Below are positions 15,167 through 23,686 of a DNA stretch of 26,032 bases, in pieces. The translations under genes were made by a program, and so were the position numbers. Source of the stretch: DATNPH01 sp036703315 (GTDB lineage: Bacteria; Cyanobacteriota; Cyanobacteriia; Cyanobacteriales; Coleofasciculaceae); NCBI GenBank assembly GCA_036703315.1, contig DATNPH010000233.1, positions 1 to 26,032 on the forward strand. The letters are read 5' to 3'. Each line of letters starts with the position of its first letter. The first letter of the stretch is position 1. Below the pieces are notes generated by a model. The model searched no databases. It had not been told where the DNA came from and worked only from the letters and a program-made list of their open reading frames with translations.

Positions 15167-16309
15167 ATGACTTCAGCCAAATCTAAAACTCAAACCTCAA
15201 AAGCCAAAACTAAAAATGCTACGACTCAAACCTCTCTTCTGCGCGAACATGCTGAACAGCAGTTTGCCCACGAACTAGAGGAAATAGCTAAAGTTGATAA
15301 GCGGCAGCGTCCGCCGAATTGGAAACTATCACCTTGGGCAGTCACAACTTATCTGTTAGGGGGGAAGCTGGAAAATAGCTTTGTGGTTTCACCGAAGTAT
15401 ATAGGCGATCGCAGAATCATCGAAATTGCCATTGCCACACTCACAACCGATCGCGCCTTGTTACTCCTCGGTGTTCCCGGTACGGCGAAATCCTGGGTAT
15501 CAGAACATTTAGCTGCTGCTATTTCTGGTGACTCTACCCTCCTGATTCAGGGTACAGCAGGCACTAGCGAAGAATCCATTCGTTACGGCTGGAACTATGC
15601 TCGATTATTGGCAGAAGGTCCCTCAATGGATGCGCTTGTTGCTAGCCCTTTAATGCGGGCAATGGAAGACGGAAAAATTGCTCGTTTGGAAGAATTGACC
15701 CGCATCCCTGCCGATGTTCAAGATACTTTAATTAGCATCCTCTCAGAAAAGACACTACCAGTCCCCGAACTAGGGGAAGAAGTGCAAGCTGTTAAAGGAT
15801 TTAGCGTTATTGCCACAGCTAACGACCGAGATAAGGGAGTAAATGACCTTTCCAGTGCCCTCAAACGCCGCTTTAATACTGTCGTTTTGCCGTTACCCAA
15901 AACGATAGATGAAGAAGTAGAAATTGTGCAGCGTCGTGTGGAAAGTTTAGGACGTGCTTTGGAACTGCCAGCCGAAGCGCCTGCATTAGAAGAAGTTCGT
16001 CGTGTTGTGACTATTTTCCGTGAACTTCGTAACGGCGTTACTGAAGATGGTAAGACGAAGATAAAATCTCCTAGTAGCACCCTTAGCACGGCTGAAGCGA
16101 TTTCTGTTGTGAATAGTGGGCTGGCACTGGCGGCGCATTTCGGAGATGGACGCCTTGGTGCTAAGGATGTCGCCTCTGGACTGATTGGTGCAGTGATTAA
16201 AGACCCGGTACAAGATCAGATTGTCTGGAAAGAGTATTTAGAGACCGTAGTAAAAGAGCGATCGCATTGGAAAAGCTTGTATCGTGCTTGCCGAGAAATA
16301 GGAAGTTGA
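15167..16309 (+). CDS. MoxR-type AAA ATPase (YehL-like)
   Basis: The 380-residue AAA+ ATPase is expected to act as a hexameric remodelling motor with a VWA partner. The P-loop is GVPGTAKS (residues 102-109); Ala before the Lys also occurs in RavA-like MoxR proteins. The Walker B region is IARLEELTR (about 171-179), with Glu where Asp is usual. Sensor 1 is ATAND (216-220), and the arginine-finger segment is ALKRRF (231-236). Residues 1-25 are Lys/Thr/Ser-rich and disordered-looking. The ATG at 15167 was chosen; a start at 15077 would add 30 atypical residues. The natural partner is the VWA gene at 22473, now separated from it by the CRISPR array, the DUF5682 gene and the NADAR gene. Confidence 0.92.
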   Translation: MTSAKSKTQTSKAKTKNATTQTSLLREHAEQQFAHELEEIAKVDKRQRPPNWKLSPWAVTTYLLGGKLENSFVVSPKYIGDRRIIEIAIATLTTDRALLLLGVPGTAKSWVSEHLAAAISGDSTLLIQGTAGTSEESIRYGWNYARLLAEGPSMDALVASPLMRAMEDGKIARLEELTRIPADVQDTLISILSEKTLPVPELGEEVQAVKGFSVIATANDRDKGVNDLSSALKRRFNTVVLPLPKTIDEEVEIVQRRVESLGRALELPAEAPALEEVRRVVTIFRELRNGVTEDGKTKIKSPSSTLSTAEAISVVNSGLALAAHFGDGRLGAKDVASGLIGAVIKDPVQDQIVWKEYLETVVKERSHWKSLYRACREIGS

Positions 16310-16423
16310 AAAAGTTAACGCTGCCTGCTCAGGAATCCCCATCTTCGGTACTTTTGTGGGGAGGAATGGGCGGTCGTGGATAGGGGTTAGTTGTTAATGG
16401 TTAGTAGATAGTAGATAGTAACT
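16310..16423. repeat. Gap with TTAATGG/TAGTAGA simple repeats before the array
   Basis: The right half (about 16384-16421) is built from short iterated words (GTTAGTTGTTAATGGTTAG, then TAGATAG copies), the reverse-complement type of the CCATTAA heptamers at 12675. It lies between the AAA gene and the trailer end of the CRISPR array. No terminator is clear. Confidence 0.45.
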
Positions 16424-16436
16424 ATGTAATTGAGAG
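16424..16436. CRISPR. Decayed terminal half-repeat of the CRISPR array
   Basis: ATGTAATTGAGAG matches the last 13 bases of the 37-bp repeat but the other 24 bases are missing. It is followed by a normal 34-base spacer and then the first full repeat. Repeat decay is usual at the leader-distal end, so it marks the trailer. Confidence 0.8.
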
Positions 16437-16470
16437 GAATTACCCACCGCCGCCTCGCTTTCTGGCACTG

Positions 16471-19068
16471 GTTTCAATCCCTGATAGGGATTCAATGTAA
16501 TTGAGAGTGCCGGAATGTTGTAAATTGCCGCAATTCCGTCAGCACTGTTTCAATCCCTGATAGGGATTCAATGTAATTGAGAGCCTGGACTAAACGAGGG
16601 GGAGCTAATGCCTTTAGTTTCAATCCCTGATAGGGATTCAATGTAATTGAGAGGAGCCGTGGTAATCGCTTCAGTAATCGGGATATCTTCAGTTTCAATC
16701 CCTGATAGGGATTCAATGTAATTGAGAGGCCTCCCCTCGGTTTTTCGCTCGACTCCAATCAGGTTTCAATCCCTGATAGGGATTCAATGTAATTGAGAGT
16801 TAACTCCAGAGTTCGATCTGTATTTCGGATCGGAGTTTCAATCCCTGATAGGGATTCAATGTAATTGAGAGGATAGCATGGATCTCCAATAATTTGGAGA
16901 TTTTTAGTTTCAATCCCTGATAGGGATTCAATGTAATTGAGAGTACTTTCTGAGGTGGTAGCCTGGCTCGGAACTAAGTTTCAATCCCTGATAGGGATTC
17001 AATGTAATTGAGAGCTCACAACCGAAACGGGTTCTGTTCACAGCATCTGGTTTCAATCCCTGATAGGGATTCAATGTAATTGAGAGATAATGGCTGAAAT
17101 TGCGCTCATCGCAAATTTTGTTTCAATCCCTGATAGGGATTCAATGTAATTGAGAGCCGTTTTTCTGTGTCAGCTTCAACCTTAGGCACTTCGTTTCAAT
17201 CCCTGATAGGGATTCAATGTAATTGAGAGCCGTTGTTGGGATGCGGTGGTCAGTGCGCTCCTCGTTTCAATCCCTGATAGGGATTCAATGTAATTGAGAG
17301 GTTGCCGACGAACGAGAATATTCGTCCAAATACATCAGAGTTTCAATCCCTGATAGGGATTCAATGTAATTGAGAGTTCGAGCGATATTATCCGTAAAAA
17401 AATCAAACCATCGATGTAGTTTCAATCCCTGATAGGGATTCAATGTAATTGAGAGGCAAATCCAAGTCTGGGCAAATCAGATTTTCTGTTTCAATCCCTG
17501 ATAGGGATTCAATGTAATTGAGAGCCTTAATTTTGTTATCGGAGGATGACCTTGTGAGAGTTTCAATCCCTGATAGGGATTCAATGTAATTGAGAGGAAG
17601 TGAGCGCTATGTCTGCGATGAGCCGGATATAGCCGTTTCAATCCCTGATAGGGATTCAATGTAATTGAGAGTAGCCGCAACCGCTAGTAACCAATGGCTC
17701 TTTAGAATAGGAAAGTTTCAATCCCTGATAGGGATTCAATGTAATTGAGAGCTTGCGATCGCAGCAAGTCAGCAGGGGGGTTGATCTCATTGGTTTCAAT
17801 CCCTGATAGGGATTCAATGTAATTGAGAGGAGTGTAAACGTTCTGAGCTGCATCCTTAGAAGGGTTTCAATCCCTGATAGGGATTCAATGTAATTGAGAG
17901 TACTGAGCAGTCAGGGCGCTACTTACCCATTAATGGTTTCAATCCCTGATAGGGATTCAATGTAATTGAGAGTTAGCGCGGATCGCCTTTTTAGCTGGCA
18001 TGGACATGTTTCAATCCCTGATAGGGATTCAATGTAATTGAGAGCACTGCCCAATTACTTCATCAAAAAGTTTGAGCATATGTTTCAATCCCTGATAGGG
18101 ATTCAATGTAATTGAGAGTGGAAAAACTAAGTAAAGCCATAGACCAATACTTGTTTCAATCCCTGATAGGGATTCAATGTAATTGAGAGCCACGGGTGAA
18201 CTACCAGCAAGTTGGAGCTATCCAAGTTTCAATCCCTGATAGGGATTCAATGTAATTGAGAGCTTGTCACTAAAAATCGGGTTAAATCTAGCTTTGAGTT
18301 TCAATCCCTGATAGGGATTCAATGTAATTGAGAGCTGCTCAGCTGGGAACCTCATCTTGTGGATGACTTGAGGTTTCAATCCCTGATAGGGATTCAATGT
18401 AATTGAGAGTCTTCGGCGGCCTCCTCTGCTACGTCGGCAAGGTTTCAATCCCTGATAGGGATTCAATGTAATTGAGAGCAATAGCTTGTGTGAAGTGAAT
18501 TTTCAAAAGTTTCAATCCCTGATAGGGATTCAATGTAATTGAGAGAAAACTGAATGCCCCTGTAGGATCAAGTCCTTCCTCATAGTTTCAATCCCTGATA
18601 GGGATTCAATGTAATTGAGAGCATAAACTCTCACAATAATGGCTTAGTTACCTTATTAAGTTTCAATCCCTGATAGGGATTCAATGTAATTGAGAGTCAA
18701 TCAAAAATCCTGACCAAGCAGGAAATGAGTAGTTTCAATCCCTGATAGGGATTCAATGTAATTGAGAGTTAAAGAGATCAGATCACTAGGCATCGATCCA
18801 CACAGGTTTCAATCCCTGATAGGGATTCAATGTAATTGAGAGTTACCGAGCACGATTAACGGTGTGGCGGTTACGGTTTCAATCCCTGATAGGGATTCAA
18901 TGTAATTGAGAGCGACTCGACCAACATGAGTTCCAACCTTTTTCCCAGAAGTGACGTTTCAATCCCTGATAGGGATTCAATGTAATTGAGAGATTCCCTG
19001 CTTGTGATGCGAAAAACAAGCCCGCACTCTCGTTTCAATCCCTGATAGGGATTCAATGTAATTGAGAG
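16471..19068 (-). CRISPR. CRISPR array, 36 identical 37-bp repeats
   Basis: I counted 36 full repeats, from 16471-16507 to 19032-19068, with no mismatch seen. On the plus strand each begins GTTTCAATCCC and ends GTAATTGAGAG. The centre is a 7-bp palindrome, AATCCCT/AGGGATT with a 3-base loop. The 35 spacers between full repeats range from 30 to 43 bases, all different by eye; one more lies before the first repeat. On the minus strand the repeat ends in ATTGAAAC, a typical 8-base crRNA handle, so transcription is probably leftward. The decayed copy at the left end agrees. No cas gene is in the window. The variable spacer length and handle suggest service to a type III or I-D effector encoded elsewhere. 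Confidence 0.98.
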
Positions 19069-19379
19069 AGCGGGTGCCTGAAACGCTTGATATATTTAGT
19101 TGTCGTGGTGCAGTTGCGCGGTTGAGAAAAAGTATAGCATTTCAGGCTCTGGGTTCCGCAAGAACCCATCAATAAAATTAGCTCAAAATCAGTTCTACAA
19201 TACCTTTCAAGTTTTGCGCGGCTGAAGGATTGAGACAACGAGTCTCAGATTCCCTCGCTAGAAGCGATTCAGCCATTTTTCTAAACTACCTCTGAAAAAC
19301 ACCTACCCATCCGCACAATTTGCAAACAAGATGGTTTCATCCTCAATCAGATTTAAGAGTTAACCCATCGTCCGAGACA
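19069..19379 (-). promoter_or_regulatory. Inferred CRISPR leader, also upstream region of the DUF5682 gene
   Basis: This gap lies at the end opposite the decayed repeat. On the minus strand a TATACT (plus 19131-19136) lies about 63 bases before the first repeat, with a weak TTGCGG 19 bases upstream of it. Two hairpins are present: GGGTTC/GAACCC (19151-19156 with 19162-19167) and TGAGAC/GTCTCA (19231-19236 with 19242-19247). A 12-base direct repeat TTGCGCGG(T/C)TGA occurs at 19114 and 19214, exactly 100 bases apart. The region must also hold the rightward promoter or read-through path for DUF5682. Confidence 0.55.
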
Positions 19380-21737
19380 ATGCCCAACCCTCACATTTTT
19401 GGAATTCGACACCATGGTCCGGGTTCAGCGCGATCGCTGCGTGATGCCTTCGAAAAATTACAACCTGATGCCATCTTAATAGAAGGGCCACCCGACGCTA
19501 ACGATATGCTGCCACTACTGGTGCATCCTGAAATGCAGCCCCCAGTTGCCCTACTAGTTTATGTGCCAGACCAACCACAGCGCTGTATTTACTACCCTTT
19601 CGCCATCTTTTCTCCAGAGTGGCAGGCTATCCATTACGGGTTAACTCATAGTATTCCCGTCCGCTTCATGGACTTGCCCCAAGCACATCAGTTGGCTGAG
19701 AGATTCCAGGAATGTACTAGTGATGATGATCAGGGTCAAACAACCCTAGAATCAGAAAACGCGATCGATAACGTCCAACCCATCTTTGATACTCAGCCAG
19801 ATGATTCATCCCAAAATCCAGCTGACGAAATTCGTTTTGACCCATTGGGATGGTTAGGAAAGGCAGCAGGATACAGTGATGGGGAAAGCTGGTGGGAACA
19901 TTTAGTAGAACAACGCCAAGATAGTGCTGACCTGTTTGCCGCTATCTTAGAAGCGATGACGGCTTTGCGTCAGGAAGCACCTCCAGAGTCAGATCCCACT
20001 GAGTTGCGGCGCGAAGCTTATATGCGTAATACGATTCGTGTTACCCAGAAGGAAGGCTTTCAACGAATTGCCGTTATGTGCGGTGCTTGGCATGCCCCCG
20101 CCCTAGTACAGATGCCATCTGTCAAAGAGGATAATGCATTGCTCAAGGGCCTACCGAAGACAAAGGTAGAGGCAACGTGGGTACCTTGGACTTATGGGCG
20201 GCTTTCTAACAAAAGCGGTTATGGTGCTGGCGTTGAATCACCCGGTTGGTATCACCATTTATGGACAACGATCGCCCCTCAAGCCCCAACTCTCCCAAAC
20301 CACCTTGCTAAGGAGGGAGAACCAAGGGCAGGGGGAAGTGATGTTGCTATTCGTTGGATGGCAAAGGTAGCTCAATTATTGCGGGAGGAAGATTTAGATG
20401 CATCATCTGCCCACTTGATTGAAGCAGTACGACTGGCGGAATCTTTGGCAGCGTTGCGCGATCGCCCCCTGCCAGGTTTAGCCGAATTAAACGAAGTAAC
20501 CAAAAGCGTGTTGTGCTTTGGCAGCGATTTGCCGATGCGCTTAATTCACGACAAACTGATCGTGGGCGAACGCTTGGGAGAAGTGCCAGACGAGACGCCG
20601 ATGGTGCCATTGCAGCAAGATTGGTTGCGGCAACAGAAGCGACTGCGAATGCCAGCAGAGGCAATTGAGAAAATCTATGAACTGGACTTGCGAAAAGAGA
20701 ATGACTTGGCGCGATCGCACTTACTCCACCGCCTCAGACTTCTCGGCATTCCTTGGGGAGAACCCCAACAGACAAGTGGCAAAGGCACATTTAAAGAAAG
20801 CTGGCGCGTGCAGTGGCAACCCGAATTTGCTGTCAAGCTTATCGAAGCGGGAATTTGGGGTAATACAATTCTCGATGCAGCGACTGCCTACACCTGTGAT
20901 ACAGCTGAGAAAACATCAGAATTACCTGTACTGACTCGCCTCATCGATCAGGTGTTACTAGCTGACTTGCCAGATGCAATAAGTTACCTGATGACACGCT
21001 TGCAAGCTGAAGCCGCAGTACACAGCGATGTTGCCCATTTAATGGAAGCCTTGCCGCCTCTAGCCAATGTGCTGCGCTATGGCAATGTCCGCAAGACGGA
21101 TACCAGCCTAGTGAGTCATGTAGTCGATGGCTTAGTGGCACGAATTTGTATTGGTTTGCCTGGGGCTTGTTCGTCCCTGGATGACGATGCTGCTGCCCAA
21201 ATGTATGAGCGGTTGAATCAGGTTAATAGTGCCATTTCCTTACTACAAAATGAAGAGCATTTGGCCTCTTGGCGGCAGGTATTAACTCAGTTAGCTGACA
21301 AAGAGGGCGATTTACATAATCTATTAGCAGGTCGCAGTTGTAGATTGTTGCTAGATGAAGGTGTTTTTGATGCTGAGGAAGCCGCACGACGCATGGGTTT
21401 AGCACTTTCAACCGCCAGTGAACCCCCTCAAGCTGCTGCTTGGGTGGAAGGATTTTTAAAAGGCAGTGGTTTATTACTGCTACACGATGACAAATTGTGG
21501 CAGGTTTTAGATAGTTGGGTGACTCAGCTCAATGGTGATATGTTCATAGCGTTGCTGCCGTTGTTGCGTCGTACCTTTTCGACGTTCTCTGCACCCGAAC
21601 GTCGTCAGATGGGGGAACGAGTGAAACGAGGAAGCGATCGCTCACAGACCTTAGCTACTGCAACTGGTGAATTTGATCAGCAAAGGGCTAATGCTGTGCT
21701 ACCCATTGTGGCGAAACTTCTGGGAATTGGAATTTGA
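19380..21737 (+). CDS. DUF5682 family protein (YehM-like)
   Basis: The 785-residue protein starts at the ATG 19380 (MPNPHIFGIRHHGPGSARSL). A TTG at 19320 would add 20 residues unlike the family. Conserved-looking polar motifs are GIRHHGPGS (8-16), LIEGPPD (33-39), RFMDLP (95-100) and CGAWHAP (234-240). Their order, His, Glu, Arg/Asp, then Gly-x-x-His, recalls the TraB/TIKI and erythromycin-esterase-like fold; this is my inference. An acidic, low-complexity linker occupies about 111-150. The C-terminal 500 residues are helical, without motifs I know. The gene belongs to the AAA/VWA cluster, although the CRISPR array separates it from the AAA gene. Confidence 0.85.
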   Translation: MPNPHIFGIRHHGPGSARSLRDAFEKLQPDAILIEGPPDANDMLPLLVHPEMQPPVALLVYVPDQPQRCIYYPFAIFSPEWQAIHYGLTHSIPVRFMDLPQAHQLAERFQECTSDDDQGQTTLESENAIDNVQPIFDTQPDDSSQNPADEIRFDPLGWLGKAAGYSDGESWWEHLVEQRQDSADLFAAILEAMTALRQEAPPESDPTELRREAYMRNTIRVTQKEGFQRIAVMCGAWHAPALVQMPSVKEDNALLKGLPKTKVEATWVPWTYGRLSNKSGYGAGVESPGWYHHLWTTIAPQAPTLPNHLAKEGEPRAGGSDVAIRWMAKVAQLLREEDLDASSAHLIEAVRLAESLAALRDRPLPGLAELNEVTKSVLCFGSDLPMRLIHDKLIVGERLGEVPDETPMVPLQQDWLRQQKRLRMPAEAIEKIYELDLRKENDLARSHLLHRLRLLGIPWGEPQQTSGKGTFKESWRVQWQPEFAVKLIEAGIWGNTILDAATAYTCDTAEKTSELPVLTRLIDQVLLADLPDAISYLMTRLQAEAAVHSDVAHLMEALPPLANVLRYGNVRKTDTSLVSHVVDGLVARICIGLPGACSSLDDDAAAQMYERLNQVNSAISLLQNEEHLASWRQVLTQLADKEGDLHNLLAGRSCRLLLDEGVFDAEEAARRMGLALSTASEPPQAAAWVEGFLKGSGLLLLHDDKLWQVLDSWVTQLNGDMFIALLPLLRRTFSTFSAPERRQMGERVKRGSDRSQTLATATGEFDQQRANAVLPIVAKLLGIGI

Positions 21738-22016
21738 ACACTACAGTTGCCGGGTAAAAAATGTAGTATAAATGTAGTCTATAGATGTTGCTCTGGGTTA
21801 GACCCTACCGTGCGATCGCGATTTGGTAATGTAGGGCGAACTGCTATTGAACGCCATGAACAAGAAAGGCTTCTGGCGACGGATAAGGAGCAAGGGTTAA
21901 AATCCCCCACTGAAGGTATTCAGTGGCTAGGAGTAACTGGGGGGAAACAATCCCCCTGACACTCCCCTCTTCTGCCTTGCGTCTTCTGCCCTCTGCCTTC
22001 TTCAAAGCTTAAATAT
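21738..22016 (+). other. Gap with two hairpins and CTTCTGC-type repeats, possible element remnant
   Basis: CCACTGAA/TTCAGTGG (21907-21914 with 21919-21926) and GGGGGA/TCCCCC (21940-21945 with 21951-21956) are perfect stems in tandem. From about 21968 the sequence consists of CTTCTGC, CTTGCGT and CCTCTGC heptamer-like words, another STRR type. A 70-codon frame (21747-21959) covers the first part but has no homology I recognise. The hairpins could be the right end of a decayed IS200/IS605-like element. Confidence 0.4.
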
Positions 22017-22469
22017 ATGACTATCTACTTCTACAGTACTCGTGAAAAATACGGTTGTTTTTCTAACTTTTCCCCCCATGGTTTTGAATTAGATGGCATG
22101 TATTGGTCTACCAGCGAACATTATTTTCAAGCACAAAAGTTTGTAGGTACACCTCATGCTGACCAAATTCGTGAGGTAAAAACCCCCAAAGACGCAGCAA
22201 AAATGGGTCGCGATCGCAACCGTCCTTTACGTAGCGATTGGGAACAAGTAAAGGATGAGATTATGCGACAAGCCGTCCTCCACAAATTTGAAACCCACCA
22301 AGACATTCGCGAAGTATTACTTTTAACAGGCAATGAGCTGATCGTTGAAAATTCCCCTATCGATTACTATTGGGGATGCGGTAAAGACGGCACTGGTAAA
22401 AATATGCTCGGTTTGATTTTAATGGAAGTGCGAGGACTACTGCGCGATCGCTTTGTTGAAGCGAGGTAA
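22017..22469 (+). CDS. NADAR family protein (YbiA-like)
   Basis: The 150-residue protein is a complete NADAR domain. It has FYSTREKYGCFSNFSPHGFE near the N-terminus, the WSTSEHYFQAQKF motif with the conserved Glu, a lysine-rich segment KTPKDAAKMGRDR, and the C-terminal YYWGCGKDGTGKNMLG. NADAR proteins act on ADP-ribose-linked substrates as N-glycosidases. Some remove ADP-ribose from guanine in DNA, countering DarT-like toxins; others act on riboflavin intermediates. The stop is three bases before the VWA start, and GAGG near the end of the gene serves as the VWA ribosome binding site, so the two are coupled. No DarT-like toxin is visible nearby. Confidence 0.92.
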   Translation: MTIYFYSTREKYGCFSNFSPHGFELDGMYWSTSEHYFQAQKFVGTPHADQIREVKTPKDAAKMGRDRNRPLRSDWEQVKDEIMRQAVLHKFETHQDIREVLLLTGNELIVENSPIDYYWGCGKDGTGKNMLGLILMEVRGLLRDRFVEAR

Positions 22470-22472
22470 ACA

Positions 22473-23672
22473 ATGACCCAAACTCCAGAGGAAGAACGTC
22501 TGCGTCGTTGGCGACTCATCCTAGGAGGCACAGAAGCCGACGGAATTTGCACTGGCGGGGTGGGAGAAAAGGGTACTAGCTTCACACTTACTGGCAACGA
22601 CAAAGCGATGGATGAAACCCTCAGCGCTCTCTATGACTCTGAACGCACTGGAGGACTCGGCAGTTCAGCCCCGAATGTTGCTCGGTGGCTAGGTGATATC
22701 CGCACTTACTTTCCAACGTCAGTGGTGCGACTAATGCAGCAAGATGCCTTAGAGCGACTCAACCTGCGCCAAATGCTTCTAGAGCCAGAAATGCTAGAAG
22801 CTGTTGAACCCGATGTTCATCTGGTAGCTGATTTAATCGCAATGAAAAACGTGATACCCAGCAAAACTAAAGATTCCGCACGTCGGGTAGTGCAGCGTGT
22901 TGTCGATGAGTTGCAGCGAAAACTCGCCAATCCCACGCGGCAAGCAGTAATGGGGAGTCTGAACCGAGCCATCCGTAACCGCCGTCCTCGCCACAACGAG
23001 ATTGACTGGAATCGCACCATCCGCGCTAACCTCAAGCACTATCAGCCAGAGTACCGCACGATTATCCCAGAAACCCGCATCGGCTACGGACGCAAGCGTT
23101 CCTCTTTACGGGACATCATCCTCTGTATCGACCAAAGCGGCTCAATGGGGACTTCAGTGGTTTACTCCAGTATCTTTGGTGCTGTATTAGCATCGCTTCG
23201 AGCTGTACAAACTCGGATGGTGGTTTTTGACACTTCAGTCGTAGATTTGACGGAAGAGTTACATGATCCCGTGGATTTACTCTTTGGTACTCAGCTAGGC
23301 GGCGGTACAGATATCAACCGAGCACTAGCGTATTGTCAAGGGTTAGTCAGGCGTCCACAAGAAACGATTTTGGTGCTAATTAGTGACTTGTATGAGGGTG
23401 GCAACCGCACAGAGCTGCTGAAGCGAGTAGCCGCACTGGTAGGGGCGGGTGTGCAGTTTATCGCTCTATTAGCGCTCAATGATGATGGGGCACCTTGCTT
23501 TGATCATAGTGTGGCGGCCGCGATCGCACAGTTCGGCATTCCTGCTTTTGCCTGCACTCCCCATCAGTTCCCTGACTTAATGGCAGCGGCGATTAATCGT
23601 CAAGATATCGCTCAATGGGCAGCAGCACAGGAAATCACTACAGTAGCTGGGTCGCCGACATCGAGGAGATAG
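22473..23672 (+). CDS. VWA-domain protein with MIDAS motif (YehP-like)
   Basis: The 399-residue protein has an N-terminal helical region (1-205) and a C-terminal von Willebrand factor A domain. The metal-ion-dependent adhesion site is complete: DQSGS at 220-224, the Thr of GGGTDINRAL downstream, and the Asp of LVLISDLYEGG. VWA proteins of this type act as adaptors for MoxR AAA ATPases, binding clients through the metal site. Its start follows NADAR after three bases. It closes the plus-strand cluster that begins with the SWIM gene and is the expected partner of the ATPase at 15167. No signal peptide is seen, so it should be cytoplasmic. Confidence 0.9.
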   Translation: MTQTPEEERLRRWRLILGGTEADGICTGGVGEKGTSFTLTGNDKAMDETLSALYDSERTGGLGSSAPNVARWLGDIRTYFPTSVVRLMQQDALERLNLRQMLLEPEMLEAVEPDVHLVADLIAMKNVIPSKTKDSARRVVQRVVDELQRKLANPTRQAVMGSLNRAIRNRRPRHNEIDWNRTIRANLKHYQPEYRTIIPETRIGYGRKRSSLRDIILCIDQSGSMGTSVVYSSIFGAVLASLRAVQTRMVVFDTSVVDLTEELHDPVDLLFGTQLGGGTDINRALAYCQGLVRRPQETILVLISDLYEGGNRTELLKRVAALVGAGVQFIALLALNDDGAPCFDHSVAAAIAQFGIPAFACTPHQFPDLMAAAINRQDIAQWAAAQEITTVAGSPTSRR

Positions 23673-23686
23673 CAAATGAGAAAAAG

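Noticed and set aside
16492..19056. Minus-strand ORFs with repeated LSITLNPYQGLK peptides
   Set aside because: They are translations of the CRISPR repeats and spacers. The peptide repeat simply mirrors the 37-bp DNA repeat.
19053..19238. 61-codon minus frame in the CRISPR leader
   Set aside because: It runs from the leader into the first repeat, with no homology; a leader is the better explanation.
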